A stretch of DNA of 64,000 nt from an uncultured Blautia sp. (GTDB taxonomy: Bacteria > Bacillota > Clostridia > Lachnospirales > Lachnospiraceae), in contig CALCDJ010000056.1 in assembly GCA_937900135.1 (NCBI GenBank), positions 1 to 64,000 of the forward strand. Reading direction: 5' to 3'. Shown one piece after another: positions 44,594-54,335 of the stretch. A model generated the notes under the pieces. It had not been told where the DNA came from and did no database searches. It worked only from the letters and a program-made list of their open reading frames with translations. Positions within the stretch are counted from its first letter, which is position 1. Each line of letters begins with the position of its first letter. A program made the translations under genes and the position numbers.

Positions 44594-45904
44594 TTATTTC
44601 TGCTGATACAGGTTTCGCTTGTCAATCACGCGCACTGCCTTACCTTCGCTTCTGGTAATGGTTTTTGGATTCACCAGTTTGACCTTTGCGTAAATGCCCA
44701 GCATTGCCTTCAGAGCATCGATCAGTTCTTTTTCCCTTGCGGAAACTGCGCTCAGGCTGTCGGAGAACATTTCCGGTGTCATCTCTACCTGTACCTCAAT
44801 GGTATCGCTGTTATTTACACGGTCTACAATAATCTGATAGTTTGCCGGATATCCCTTGTTCATAAGAACGGTCTCAATCTGAGACGGGAATACATTGACG
44901 CCTTTGACAATGAGCATATCGTCGCTTCTGCCAAGAGGCTTGGTCATCTTCACATGAGTTCTTCCACAGGAACATTTCTCTCTGCTTAAGATACAGATAT
45001 CTCTGGTACGGTACCGAAGAAGAGGAAAAGCCTCTTTGGTGATACTGGTAAATACCAGTTCTCCCTTTTCTCCATCTGGAAGCACTTCTCCTGTCTTGGG
45101 ATTGATTACCTCGGCAATAAAGTGGTCCTCATTGATGTGCATACCATTCTGAGCGGAACACCCAAAAGCCACACCAGGGCCGGAGATTTCTGTCAGCCCG
45201 TAAATATCAAAGGCCTTGATTCCCAGCTTCTCCTCCACATCATGACGCATCTCTTCTGTCCATGCCTCTGCGCCAAAGATTCCGGCTTTTAATTTTAACT
45301 GCTCCTGAAGTCCTCTCTCGTGGATACTCTCTGCCAGATAAGCGGCATAAGAAGGAGTACAACAGAGAATGGTGGCACCCAGGTCTGTCATAAACTGAAT
45401 CTGACGGTCTGTATTTCCAGAAGACATAGGCAGGGTCAAGCAGCCCACCTTATGGGAACCGCCGTTTAATCCCGGACCTCCTGTAAACAATCCATAACCA
45501 TAGCTCACCTGGCAGACATCCTCGTTGGTTCCGCCTGCTGCTGTAATTGCTCTGGCGCAGCAATCCTCCCAGAGGTCCAGGTCATGCTGCGTATAAAAAG
45601 CTACCACTCTTCTGCCTGTGGTTCCACTGGTAGACTGAATTCTGACACATTCACTCAAAGGTCTTGCCAAAAGACCATATGGATAAGCCTCTCTCAGATC
45701 ATCCTTGGTGATAAACGGAAGTTTATGTAAATCGTCCACGGACTGAATATCCGCTGGCGTAAGGTTGGCTTCCTCCATTCTTTTTCTGTAATAAGGGACA
45801 TTTTCCCATACATTCTGCACCTGAGAAACCAGTCGTTCGCTCTGCCACTGGCGGATCTGTTCTCTGGATGCACATTCAATCTCTGGCTGATAGTATCTTT
45901 CCAT
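44594..45904 (-). CDS. Phenylacetate-CoA ligase family protein
   Basis: A 436-residue acyl-CoA synthetase of the PaaK group: it makes aryl-acetyl-CoA from the acid, ATP and CoA. The AMP-binding motif STSGTTGRR is at 91-99, with YGLTE.SGP in the middle and a C-terminal EGKAVRV Lys loop. In fermenting gut anaerobes such ligases serve aromatic amino-acid breakdown or build-up, working with ferredoxin oxidoreductases. The ACT partner follows. Substrate could be phenylacetate, hydroxyphenylacetate or indoleacetate. Confidence 0.92.
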   Translation of the reverse strand: MERYYQPEIECASREQIRQWQSERLVSQVQNVWENVPYYRKRMEEANLTPADIQSVDDLHKLPFITKDDLREAYPYGLLARPLSECVRIQSTSGTTGRRVVAFYTQHDLDLWEDCCARAITAAGGTNEDVCQVSYGYGLFTGGPGLNGGSHKVGCLTLPMSSGNTDRQIQFMTDLGATILCCTPSYAAYLAESIHERGLQEQLKLKAGIFGAEAWTEEMRHDVEEKLGIKAFDIYGLTEISGPGVAFGCSAQNGMHINEDHFIAEVINPKTGEVLPDGEKGELVFTSITKEAFPLLRYRTRDICILSREKCSCGRTHVKMTKPLGRSDDMLIVKGVNVFPSQIETVLMNKGYPANYQIIVDRVNNSDTIEVQVEMTPEMFSDSLSAVSAREKELIDALKAMLGIYAKVKLVNPKTITRSEGKAVRVIDKRNLYQQK

Positions 45905-45961
45905 GTAATTCTCTTTCCTTTCTTTGAATCATTTATGGATATACTATACTACTTTATCGCT

Positions 45962-47893
45962 TCAACGTAAATAAGATTCTGAATTCTTTCTGCGTTTCTT
46001 TTCCTGATACATATTTTCATCTGCAATGTGCATCAGTGTATGGTAATCCTGTCCGTCCATTGGATAGAAGGCATACCCCATGGAAAACTCCAGCGTCACT
46101 CTGACTTCCTCCTTCTCTGTCAGGAAGGTTTCCCCCCGATGCAGGCTCAGTCTGTCAATGATCTCTTCCACCTCTAGCGTACCGGAAAGTCCATATAAAA
46201 AGATCACAAACTCATCTCCTCCCAGCCGGGCGCAGACACCCCGTCTGTCAGAAATTTCTTTCAGAAGGCTTCCGATTTTGTTCAGGTACTCATCTCCCAT
46301 ATGATGTCCGTAAATATCATTGATCCGCTTCAGTCCATCTGCATCTACCATCACCATGGCCCCGTAGCCTATCTGCCGGGGATTACGGAACAGATCATTG
46401 AGACGGTCACTTAACCCTCTGCGGTTCAGAAGTCCTGTAAGACTATCCCTGGAGCTCTGTTCCCGCAGTTCATTGATTTCCTTCCACCAAAGAGAAACAT
46501 CTGTCACATAACAGGTTTCACTCTGTTCATCCACATCCTTCTCAATGCGCAGGTAGATCAGTTCTCCATTTTTGTCGTAGGCATAGATCTGTTCTTTTTC
46601 GTTGACACAGTTTCTCTGCGCCTGAATCAGACGTTCCTTTACCATACAGGCAAGCTGATACTCTGTGGCTCCCCTATCCTGAGAAATCCCCAGAAGCTCC
46701 AGCATCCGTGCATTGACAAACTGTTTCTTATAGAAAGCGTTGTTCTCATAAATTCCAATGGGAATCCGTCCTTTTTCAATGACACCGGACAGCTTCTCCC
46801 AGTTGAGACGTATGCTTTTGAGCAGCTGATTCACATAAAAGATCAGCTCATCAAATTCATAGATTCCCGTATCCAGCTCCAGGTTTTCCATATTTCCCTG
46901 TTTTATCTTCTTCAGGTTGTTCACAATAGAAGTAACATTTCTGGAAAGTTTCTTATTGACATACCAGACGATCATGCTGATTACCACAATGGCTACCACC
47001 GCAATATACAGGAATACCATGGCTGTGGATTTTATGGAATCCACAATGAGTCTGGAGGAACGGTAACAACGTACCAGAAGATAATTCTCAAAAGGTTTCA
47101 GATAAACGCAGAATCTGTCTCCATTAAATCTGGAGTGAAACCACACCATTTCATTGCCGGAAGGAAAGTGATCCATTTCCCCGCTCAGATCCAGTCCCAT
47201 CACATTTTCACTGGTGGAAGCCACCACCTCACCGGTATTTGCATCTACAACATGAAAATATCCTTCCATATCCATGGGAATCGCGGACAGAATTTTGTCC
47301 AGACTATTGTCGTTGATTTCCTGAAGTACCCGCTCCGGCTCCATGCCAATCTGAATAATATCGCTGCCGTCTGCTATCCACACAGCTGCATACTGCATTT
47401 CCTTACCTTCTGCTGTGTTCGGTGTGATCTCCTGACAAAGTTTCAGAGAACGGTCTTCCAGAATCGGAAGGAAATACTCCATCTGAGAACCGGAATGAAA
47501 GGTAAGTCCATAATACTGGGGATGGGTTCCTGTATATAATTCCCCTTCCTTTGTGAAAAAATGGAGTTCATCCACTTCCAGTTTTTCTGCAAGTTCTCTC
47601 ATACTTTCCAGGTTAAATACCACTGTGGGATGATACTGAACAAAATATGCCGCCATCTCTGCCGCCTGGATACATTTTTGAGAAAAATCCTCCTTCTCCT
47701 GTTCAATATTCCCTTCGTTCCCTGCAATCAGCTGTTCAAACTGGGAAAGAACCTCAGCAGAATTTTCTTTCTGACTCTCATGACGTATATAAATCTGGAA
47801 AATGACATTCGCAGGAAGAATCAGGAAGATCAGAAGTATGATCATCAGAATTGCCATTCGCGGCAATGTTTTCTTTATGCTGTTCTTTGGCAT
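45962..47893 (-). CDS. Membrane-bound diguanylate cyclase (GGDEF)
   Basis: A 643-residue signalling protein: membrane segment 12-32, an extracytoplasmic sensor of about 250 residues, a second segment near 290-312, a HAMP-like linker, a PAS-like part (about 370-460) and a GGDEF domain with DSLTGLLNRRG and an intact GGDEF at 558-562. It should make cyclic di-GMP from GTP. The RxxD inhibitory site normally five residues before GGDEF is not present, so product feedback may be lacking. It is a single gene following the sigE terminator. The signal is unknown. Confidence 0.9.
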   Translation of the reverse strand: MPKNSIKKTLPRMAILMIILLIFLILPANVIFQIYIRHESQKENSAEVLSQFEQLIAGNEGNIEQEKEDFSQKCIQAAEMAAYFVQYHPTVVFNLESMRELAEKLEVDELHFFTKEGELYTGTHPQYYGLTFHSGSQMEYFLPILEDRSLKLCQEITPNTAEGKEMQYAAVWIADGSDIIQIGMEPERVLQEINDNSLDKILSAIPMDMEGYFHVVDANTGEVVASTSENVMGLDLSGEMDHFPSGNEMVWFHSRFNGDRFCVYLKPFENYLLVRCYRSSRLIVDSIKSTAMVFLYIAVVAIVVISMIVWYVNKKLSRNVTSIVNNLKKIKQGNMENLELDTGIYEFDELIFYVNQLLKSIRLNWEKLSGVIEKGRIPIGIYENNAFYKKQFVNARMLELLGISQDRGATEYQLACMVKERLIQAQRNCVNEKEQIYAYDKNGELIYLRIEKDVDEQSETCYVTDVSLWWKEINELREQSSRDSLTGLLNRRGLSDRLNDLFRNPRQIGYGAMVMVDADGLKRINDIYGHHMGDEYLNKIGSLLKEISDRRGVCARLGGDEFVIFLYGLSGTLEVEEIIDRLSLHRGETFLTEKEEVRVTLEFSMGYAFYPMDGQDYHTLMHIADENMYQEKKRRKNSESYLR

Positions 47894-47969
47894 ATAATTC
47901 TCCTATGCGATTTTTTTATTTAACTATAACATGATTTATAATTAAATGTACATATTTTTTTATATAAAA

Positions 47970-48008
47970 AATACAGTCTTCGGAGAGATCTTTTCCGAAG
48001 GCTGTATT
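47970..48008 (-). terminator. Terminator of the spoIIGA-sigE operon
   Basis: Stem AATACAG.CTTCGGA with TCCGAAG.CTGTATT, then TTTTTTATAT on the minus strand. Confidence 0.85.
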
Positions 48009-48028
48009 CTAATAGATTCCTTCTTTTT

Positions 48029-48760
48029 TTATTCGTATTTTACAATTTCCTTCTTTAAGCGTTTCATAATACGCTTTTCCAGACGGGAAATATAGGATTG
48101 TGAAATTCCCAGAAGATCTGCCACTTCTTTCTGTGTTTTTTCCTGCCCTTCCCTATGATTCAGTCCAAATCTCAGCTTGATGATAGTCTGTTCCCGTTCC
48201 GAAAGCTTACTGATGGCTTTTCCCAGAAGAGAAATCTCCACCTCATCCTCCAGATGTCTGGAAATCACATCCTCATCTGTTCCCAGAACATCTGACAAAA
48301 GGAGTTCATTGCCATCCCAGTCCACATTCAACGGTTCGTCAATGGATACTTCCATTCTGGTCTTGCTGTTCCTGCGAAGATACATAAGAATCTCATTCTC
48401 AATACAACGGGAAGCATAGGTTGCCAGCTTAATCTGCTTCACCGGGTCAAAGGTATTGATTGCCTTAATTAATCCAATGGTTCCAATGGAAATCAGATCT
48501 TCTACACCTACTCCTGTGTTATCAAATTTCTTGGCAATATAAACCACCAGCCTGAGATTATGCTCAATCAGTATGGATCTGGCTTCTTCTCCCTGTTCTG
48601 TCTGAAGCCGGCTGATAACAAAGGCTTCCCTGGATGGTTCCAGGGGCGCCGGAAGCACATCGCTTCCTCCGATATAATAAATCTCCCTTGGCCTTGTCAG
48701 GATCAGACGCTGAAACATACCAACGGGATCGTTGATGCATCCTGCTGCTTTCCTACTCAT
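48029..48760 (-). CDS. sigE: Sporulation sigma factor SigE
   Basis: A 243-residue sigma-70 factor matching sigma-E, the mother-cell factor of early sporulation. Region 2 is [36 protein letters not shown] (core [14 protein letters not shown]), with [17 protein letters not shown]; region 4 is [20 protein letters not shown] short pro-region precedes. It starts at ATG 48760 after AGGAGGGG and lies 13 nt behind spoIIGA, whose product processes it. sigG, often the next gene, is absent; a terminator follows. Confidence 0.96.
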   Translation of the reverse strand: MSRKAAGCINDPVGMFQRLILTRPREIYYIGGSDVLPAPLEPSREAFVISRLQTEQGEEARSILIEHNLRLVVYIAKKFDNTGVGVEDLISIGTIGLIKAINTFDPVKQIKLATYASRCIENEILMYLRRNSKTRMEVSIDEPLNVDWDGNELLLSDVLGTDEDVISRHLEDEVEISLLGKAISKLSEREQTIIKLRFGLNHREGQEKTQKEVADLLGISQSYISRLEKRIMKRLKKEIVKYE

Positions 48761-48773
48761 AGATGTGCCCCTC

Positions 48774-49625
48774 CTAGTGCAATAGTCTGGAATTTAACAG
48801 TACTCTGTATTCCTTTCCCAAAGCAGAAGGTGCAAAGGACAGCGCCAGCACAGGCCGGTCGATGAGAACCACTTCTCCCGGAGTGTGAATACAGAGCGTT
48901 TCCAGGGTAATGGCCAAAAGTATCCCCTCTTCCTTTCCTATGGTCTGATAGGGCAGAAAGCGGGGCTTTAAGCTGGCAAGCTCCGCCGTTGGAGCTTCCC
49001 CTGGTTCTTCCTTCAGGTGCTTCAGTTGTTCCACAAGTTCCCGGGAAATAAGAAGTTCCAGCAGGTTTCCGTCCATAATGGACACCGGCTTCTTTTCCAC
49101 CGGATCTGTCAAAAGGTTTCCGCTGTCATAAAATCCACAGGAAGTCTGTGTTTTTCCCTGATAGGACAGGGTGATGGGATAAAGATTTCTTCTCCTTGTC
49201 CGAAATGCCTCGGATGCAGATATAAATGCGCTGCATCCTGCATACGTTCCGGCTGTGAGCATCAAAAACAGAGGAACGGTCATGGCTCTGCCTCCATGCA
49301 GAACTTCAAATAAACCGCCGCACAGAAAGGCGGACAGATACAACGCCACCATGGCCTTTGTCAGCAATCCTCCCTTTTTTATTCCATAACCGATCCGAAC
49401 CATACCCATGGCGCAGGCCCCCTGAAGAAGAATCTGTACCGGAAGATAACCGTTTCCAGGAATCCACAGGACCAGACATGAATAAAGGGCTCCCAGGGCT
49501 GCAGCAAGCATACACCGCCACCTGTTTCTTTCCAGGCAGAAAATTCTGCCCATCAGGCTCAGAAGCAGATAATCCATGAGGAGATTTGCCCCGAAGACTA
49601 CATCTATGTATATCTCGTAATCCAT
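48774..49625 (-). CDS. spoIIGA: Sigma-E processing peptidase SpoIIGA
   Basis: A 283-residue membrane protease that activates pro-sigma-E. The N-half has five hydrophobic segments; the C-half is a retroviral-type aspartic protease with the catalytic Asp in [12 protein letters not shown]. Typical length is about 300. Its gene is preceded by a Spo0A-type promoter (see 49673-49748) and an AGGGGG site. In many Clostridia ftsZ lies upstream; here aroD does, so local order has changed. Confidence 0.95.
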   Translation of the reverse strand: MDYEIYIDVVFGANLLMDYLLLSLMGRIFCLERNRWRCMLAAALGALYSCLVLWIPGNGYLPVQILLQGACAMGMVRIGYGIKKGGLLTKAMVALYLSAFLCGGLFEVLHGGRAMTVPLFLMLTAGTYAGCSAFISASEAFRTRRRNLYPITLSYQGKTQTSCGFYDSGNLLTDPVEKKPVSIMDGNLLELLISRELVEQLKHLKEEPGEAPTAELASLKPRFLPYQTIGKEEGILLAITLETLCIHTPGEVVLIDRPVLALSFAPSALGKEYRVLLNSRLLH

Positions 49626-49672
49626 AAAAACCCCCTATGACCTCTCAATCCTTCACTTTGGTAAGTGCATTC

Positions 49673-49705
49673 ATTATAGGCCACAGGGGGTGCGCATTTT
49701 GTCAA
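49673..49705 (-). promoter_or_regulatory. spoIIG-type promoter, -35/-10 spaced by 21 bp
   Basis: Minus-strand perfect TTGACA (49700-49705) and perfect TATAAT (49673-49678) are 21 bp apart, 4 bp more than the normal sigma-A spacing. The B. subtilis spoIIG promoter is known for the same kind of wide spacing (22 bp) and needs Spo0A-P. Confidence 0.8.
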
Positions 49706-49748
49706 AACAGGGGAGCAGATTGAAAGAACTTCTCGTTATGTTTCGACA
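49697..49748 (-). promoter_or_regulatory. Two Spo0A boxes upstream of spoIIGA
   Basis: The TGTCRAA consensus appears twice: TTTTGTCAAAA at 49697-49707, overlapping the -35 box, and TGTCGAA on the minus strand at 49742-49748. One overlaps the -35 and one lies about 40 bp upstream, like the site arrangement known at spoIIG. Confidence 0.75.
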
Positions 49749-49763
49749 GGTCTTTTTTCTTTT

Positions 49764-50531
49764 TTATTCTTTGTTTTTTTCATGAAGAGCATCCATCATC
49801 ATACGAAGCTCCTTTATGGGAAACTGTCCAGGAGCAGAGGCTTTGCCCACGGTAGCAAAAGTCAGGGCAGAACCGAAGTTCTCGCCCGCAATCCGGCTGA
49901 TGGAACCTGTATTCCCCATGGACATGGCGACCAGTGGCTTTTCTGTCCTTTGTGTTTCCTCATTGGTGACCTGCATAAGGCGGGTTACGTCTTCAAAAGA
50001 TCTGGGCATCACAGCCATTTTCAAAATATCTGCGCCGCTTTTGTCTAGCCGGGAAAACCGTTCCAGCAGGCTTTCCCAATCGTCTGTTTTTTCAAAATCA
50101 TGGGAAGAGGCAATCACCTTCCCTCCCCTTTCCTGGATTTCTCTGATCAGTGCTTTCTTTTCTTCTTCCTCTTCTAACGCTTCCACGTCAAATAAATCGA
50201 CTGCCCCGGAAGCTGCCACAGCCTTTAGAAGCTCCTGATATTCTTCTGTTTCCATGGAGCTGTTTCCCCCTTCTTTCTCTGTACGTACGGTAAACAGAAG
50301 GGGAACCTCTCCTAAGACCCGGGACAGCTCTTTTGCAGCTGCAATTACCTGATCCTGATCTTTGAGCCCCTCATAAAAATCGGCTCTCCATTCCACCAGG
50401 TCTGCGCCTGCTTCTTTTGCAGCCTCTGCCTCCCGGCACACCTGAGTTTTGGCGGTTCCTGTAAGAGGAACGCAGATTTTCGGCATTCCTTCTCCGATTT
50501 TTATATGTTTGATGAGAACTGGTTTTGTCAT
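49764..50531 (-). CDS. aroD: Type I 3-dehydroquinate dehydratase
   Basis: A 255-residue class I dehydroquinase: third step of the shikimate pathway, 3-dehydroquinate to 3-dehydroshikimate. The Schiff-base lysine is K171 (ADILKMAVMP) and the proton-transfer histidine is H144 (ASSHDF), near-identical in number to the E. coli enzyme (K170, H143). The start is ATG 50531 with AAGGAG 9 nt upstream. It is divergent from aroE over 73 bp, so the next step of the pathway is encoded next door. Confidence 0.95.
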   Translation of the reverse strand: MTKPVLIKHIKIGEGMPKICVPLTGTAKTQVCREAEAAKEAGADLVEWRADFYEGLKDQDQVIAAAKELSRVLGEVPLLFTVRTEKEGGNSSMETEEYQELLKAVAASGAVDLFDVEALEEEEEKKALIREIQERGGKVIASSHDFEKTDDWESLLERFSRLDKSGADILKMAVMPRSFEDVTRLMQVTNEETQRTEKPLVAMSMGNTGSISRIAGENFGSALTFATVGKASAPGQFPIKELRMMMDALHEKNKE

Positions 50532-50604
50532 TTCTTGACTTCTCCTTTTTTGTGGAATAAAATATGATGTAATTCTTAAAAAATATCTTTTGGGGAGGTA
50601 TCCT

Positions 50605-51474
50605 ATGAAAATTACCGGACACACACAACTAACCGGACTTTTGGGAAGCCCGGTTGCCCACAGCATTTCTCCATTGATGCACAACGAAGCCTTTCAACGT
50701 CTTGGACTGGACTATGCTTATCTCTGCTTTGATGTGGGGGAAGACACTCTGCCCCAGGCAGTAGAAGGACTTCAAGCGCTGAATGTACGGGGCTTTAATC
50801 TGACCATGCCCAACAAAAACAAGGTCATTGAGCTTTTAGACGACCTTTCTCCTGCTGCCAGATTAATTGGCGCCGTCAACACCGTTGTCAATGAAAACGG
50901 CAGACTGATCGGCTACAATACCGATGGCATCGGCTATTGGAAGGCAGCTCTGGATGCAGGACACGACCTTACGGGAGAGACCATGACAATCATGGGAGCC
51001 GGAGGCGCTGCCACAGCGATCTGTGCCCAGGCTGCTTTGAATGGAGCGAAAAAACTACATATTTTTGCCCGATCCTCCAGCCGCTTTTTTGCCCGCACAG
51101 AGGCCCTTGTCCAGACCATTAACCGCACCACCTCCTGCTGCGCTTTTCTTCACGAACATGGGAATTCTGCCGCTTTAAAGGATGCCATCCAGGAAAGCAA
51201 GCTTTTGCTGAATGCCACTTCTGTGGGCATGGCGCCTCGCACAGATACTTCCATCCTTACCGATCCTTCTCTATTCTTCCCGGAACTGATCGTCTCTGAT
51301 GTTATCTATAACCCCAGAGAAACCCTTTTTCTGAAAATGGCCCGAGAGGCAGGATGTGAAACCTTTAACGGGATGTATATGCTTCTCTATCAGGGCGCAG
51401 AAGCCTTCCGTCTCTGGACCGGAAAGGAAATGCCTGTGGATGTGATCAAAAAACTTTTCTTTACCCAAAAGTAA
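50605..51474 (+). CDS. aroE: Shikimate dehydrogenase
   Basis: A 289-residue NADP(H)-dependent enzyme that reduces 3-dehydroshikimate to shikimate. Substrate site: SISPLMHN (20-27), catalytic K71 in TMPNKNK, and D107 in YNTDG. The nucleotide-binding GAGGAA loop follows. Start ATG 50605 after GGGGAGG. The only non-trkA plus-strand housekeeping gene in this half, transcribed away from aroD. Confidence 0.95.
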   Translation: MKITGHTQLTGLLGSPVAHSISPLMHNEAFQRLGLDYAYLCFDVGEDTLPQAVEGLQALNVRGFNLTMPNKNKVIELLDDLSPAARLIGAVNTVVNENGRLIGYNTDGIGYWKAALDAGHDLTGETMTIMGAGGAATAICAQAALNGAKKLHIFARSSSRFFARTEALVQTINRTTSCCAFLHEHGNSAALKDAIQESKLLLNATSVGMAPRTDTSILTDPSLFFPELIVSDVIYNPRETLFLKMAREAGCETFNGMYMLLYQGAEAFRLWTGKEMPVDVIKKLFFTQK

Positions 51475-51496
51475 TCCTTCTTCCTGCAATCTGAAA

Positions 51497-51518
51497 AGGG
51501 ACCGATTTCTCGGTCCCT
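51497..51518. terminator. Bidirectional terminator between aroE and thrS
   Basis: A perfect 9-bp stem, AGGGACCGA with TCGGTCCCT. T-rich tails lie on both sides: CTTATTTTT on plus, TTTTC on minus. Confidence 0.85.
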
Positions 51519-51525
51519 CTTATTT

Positions 51526-53490
51526 TTATTTCTGCGCATTTTCCTCTACTTCGATCTTACGAATGGTCTTGTTTTTGATTTCTTCTTTGATCGCGCCAAG
51601 GAACTCCTTGAGATCCTTCATGCCTTCATCTCCAAGGTAGCGGCTTCTTACAGAAACCTTTCCTTCTTCTTCCTCTTTGGCTCCCACTACAAGCATATAT
51701 GGCACTCTTGCAAGGCGGGCTTCACGGATCTTATATCCCATCTTTTCAGAACGCTGATCTACGGAGCAGCGGATATTTGCTTCCTTCAGTTCTGCCTCTA
51801 CCTTCGCTGCATAGTCATGGAATTTTTCGGAAATCGGAATGATCCTAACCTGTTCCGGACATAACCATGTGGGGAACATACCTGCATATTTCTCAATAAG
51901 CCATGCCAGTGTTCTTTCGTAGCATCCCATAGAAGTACGATGAATGATATATGGTCTTGTCTTGCTTCCATCTTCGTCAATGAAATACATATCAAACTGC
52001 TCTGCCAGAAGAGCATCCCACTGAATGGTGATCATGGTGTCTTCTTTTCCATATACATTCTTGGCATTGATATCTACCTTAGGTCCGTAGAATGCAGCCT
52101 CTCCAATATCCTCTACAAAAGGAATATTCAGTTCCTGAAGGATGTTGCGGATATGCTGTTCTGTCTCTTCCCATACTTCCGGCTCACCAATATATTTCTC
52201 TTTGTTTTCCGGATCCCATTTGGAAAGATGGTATGTCACATCCTCTTCTACTCCAAGAACCTGCAGACAATACTGTGCCAGGGCAATACAATCCTTGAAC
52301 TCTTTTACCATCTGATCCGGTCTTACAATCAAGTGTCCCTCGGAAATGGTAAACTGACGGACACGGGTAAGGCCGTGCATTTCTCCGGAATCCTCATTAC
52401 GGAACAAGGTGGAAGTTTCTCCGTAACGGATAGGAAGATCACGGTAGCTGTGCTGCTCGGATTTATATACATAATACTGGAATGGACAGGTCATTGGACG
52501 GAGGGCAAACACTTCCTTATCTTTTTCTTCGTCTCCAAGAACAAACATACCGTCCTTATAATGATCCCAGTGACCGGAAATCTTATACAAGTCGCTCTTT
52601 GCCATTAACGGAGTTTTGGTTCTTACATAGCCCCGTTTTGTTTCCTCATCTTCAATCCAGCGCTGAAGTTCCTGAAGCATGATCACACCGTTTGGCATAA
52701 GAAGGGGCAGGCCCTGTCCGATTACGTCTACAGTTGTAAAAATCTTCATTTCACGGCCAAGTTTATTGTGATCTCGTTTTTTTGCCTCTTCCATCTGTTC
52801 CAGATGGGTGTTCAGCTCTTCCTTGGAGCCATATGCGGTTCCATATACACGAGTAAGCATCTGATTCTTTTCGCTTCCTCTCCAGTATGCACCGGAGGAA
52901 GAAAGAAGTTTAAATGCTTTGACTCCTTTTGTGCTCATCAGGTGAGGTCCTGCGCAGAGATCTACCCAGTCTCCCTGAGAATAGAAGGAGATTTCAGAGT
53001 CCTCTGGAAGGTCTTCAATAAGCTCTACTTTATAAGGCTCCTCTTTTTCTTTGAAAAATGCAATGGCTTCCTCTCTGGATTTTGTGAAGCGCTCGATCTT
53101 TGCGCCTTTTTTGATGATTTTCTTCATCTCTTTTTCAATGGCTGTTAAATCCTCCTGAGAAAATGGAGGACATTCAAAATCATAGTAAAAACCAGTCTCA
53201 ATAGAAGGTCCAATTGCAACCTTGGTGCCTGGGTATAAATTCTGAACTGCCTGTGCCAGTACATGGGAGGCTGTGTGACGTAATGCTGCAAGACCTTTTT
53301 CATCTCTGGATGTTAAAATATTCACTTCGCTGTCCCTGTCCACAACGGTACGAAGATCTACCACTTCTCCATTTACTTCACCTGCGCAGGCTGCTCTGGC
53401 AAGACCTTCGCTGATGTCATAAGCAATGTCAATTACAGATTTTGCTTCTGCATATTCTTTTTTTGAACCGTCTTTTAATGTGATGATCAT
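51526..53490 (-). CDS. thrS: Threonyl-tRNA synthetase
   Basis: A 654-residue class II synthetase. Order: TGS domain (1-65), second additional/editing domain with HTASHVLAQAVQNLYPG (the HxxxH editing site) and CAGPHLMS, catalytic core with zinc ligands including Cys in RPMTCPFQYY, motif 2 FRNEDSGEMHGLTRVRQF-type (core HGLTRVRQF), motif 3 HRTSMGCYERTLAWL-type, and the anticodon-binding end. The start is ATG 53490 after AAAGGAAG. Expression is controlled by the threonine T-box leader upstream. Confidence 0.97.
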   Translation of the reverse strand: MIITLKDGSKKEYAEAKSVIDIAYDISEGLARAACAGEVNGEVVDLRTVVDRDSEVNILTSRDEKGLAALRHTASHVLAQAVQNLYPGTKVAIGPSIETGFYYDFECPPFSQEDLTAIEKEMKKIIKKGAKIERFTKSREEAIAFFKEKEEPYKVELIEDLPEDSEISFYSQGDWVDLCAGPHLMSTKGVKAFKLLSSSGAYWRGSEKNQMLTRVYGTAYGSKEELNTHLEQMEEAKKRDHNKLGREMKIFTTVDVIGQGLPLLMPNGVIMLQELQRWIEDEETKRGYVRTKTPLMAKSDLYKISGHWDHYKDGMFVLGDEEKDKEVFALRPMTCPFQYYVYKSEQHSYRDLPIRYGETSTLFRNEDSGEMHGLTRVRQFTISEGHLIVRPDQMVKEFKDCIALAQYCLQVLGVEEDVTYHLSKWDPENKEKYIGEPEVWEETEQHIRNILQELNIPFVEDIGEAAFYGPKVDINAKNVYGKEDTMITIQWDALLAEQFDMYFIDEDGSKTRPYIIHRTSMGCYERTLAWLIEKYAGMFPTWLCPEQVRIIPISEKFHDYAAKVEAELKEANIRCSVDQRSEKMGYKIREARLARVPYMLVVGAKEEEEGKVSVRSRYLGDEGMKDLKEFLGAIKEEIKNKTIRKIEVEENAQK

Positions 53491-53559
53491 GTTTTTTCTT
53501 CCTTTCTTTTTTGATCTATGCAGGGACGAGACACTCCTGTTCCGCCTGTCCGTTGGGCA

Positions 53560-53811
53560 ATAAAAAAATCCCCTACAATGCATCTGCACTGTAAGGGACG
53601 AGTCTTCTCGCGGTTCCACCCTGCTTGCAAAAAACGCCTGCTCAGGCATCTTTCGCCACTTGTTTGATGATAACGGAATCACCGGACCGGATTAGGGCCA
53701 CTCAGAGGTAGTTTTCAACTGTTTCCCGATAAGATGCTTCCAGCATATGCACCTCTCTCTGGAACGTTCCGCAGTTTACTCGTCTCTTCTACGTGTTTTC
53801 TTATGTTCCTC
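53560..53811 (-). promoter_or_regulatory. T-box riboswitch of thrS
   Basis: The leader carries the T-box AGGGTGGAACCGCG at about 53608-53622, followed by a terminator stem CCCTTACAGTG/CATTGTAGGG and seven T (53566-53597). A stem I region lies upstream, where ACC (53707-53709), a Thr codon, stands in the expected specifier-loop context after GAAAACT. Uncharged tRNA-Thr binding should favour antitermination and so raise thrS expression during threonine shortage. Confidence 0.92.
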
Positions 53812-53840
53812 ATTATAGTCAGGATCAGGAACTTTGTCAA
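53812..53840 (-). promoter_or_regulatory. Consensus sigma-A promoter of thrS
   Basis: Perfect TTGACA (53835-53840) and perfect TATAAT (53812-53817), 17 bp apart. Such a strong promoter fits control by premature termination in the T-box. It lies 12 bp beyond the end of the DUF218 gene. Confidence 0.92.
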
Positions 53841-53852
53841 GAGAGAACCTGC

Positions 53853-54335
53853 TTACAGATTTCCCATGAATTTGTCTTTGAGAATTGCAAGCGCTTCTCT
53901 TGGAATATAAAGAATAAGTCTCCAGGAACGATAGGGCGCCGGGACAGGATAGATGGAACTACAGCCACATTTTTTGCCAATGGCAACACCACGGAATACA
54001 TGAAAGTGATTGGTCACCACTCCTATGGAAGCAGAGAGATCGCCTATGAGCTTCAGGCTGAAATCCAGATTTTCTTTTGTATTGGTGGAGTGCGTCTCCC
54101 TTATGAGACGATCCCTGGAAATTCCATGCTCCGTCAGATATCGGTACATGGCCTCTGCCTCGGAAATCTGTTCTCCCTCTCCCTTTCCTCCGGAAAGTAC
54201 CGCCCTGGTACCTGGATTCTCTTCCAGATATTTGAATGCCCTTCTGGTTCGTTCCAGAAGGGCTAAGGTCAACCGTGTTCCGTCCACATGGGCGCCTAAC
54301 ACGATCAGATAATCCAGATTTTCTCTTACTTTCAT
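53853..54335 (-). CDS. DUF218 / YdcF-SanA family protein
   Basis: A 160-residue protein that is almost only the DUF218 domain: DYLIVLGAHVDG, SGGKGEGEQISEAEAMYRYL, ETHSTNTKENL and GVVTNHFHVFR are family motifs. Relatives such as SanA and YdcF usually carry N-terminal membrane segments; these are missing. The family is linked to envelope functions, but the reaction is not defined. Its ATG overlaps the SEC-C gene stop as TAATG. Confidence 0.8.
   Translation of the reverse strand: MKVRENLDYLIVLGAHVDGTRLTLALLERTRRAFKYLEENPGTRAVLSGGKGEGEQISEAEAMYRYLTEHGISRDRLIRETHSTNTKENLDFSLKLIGDLSASIGVVTNHFHVFRGVAIGKKCGCSSIYPVPAPYRSWRLILYIPREALAILKDKFMGNL

Noticed and set aside
53520..53811. Short open frames in the thrS leader
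   Set aside because: They fall within the T-box RNA structure and have no initiation signals.
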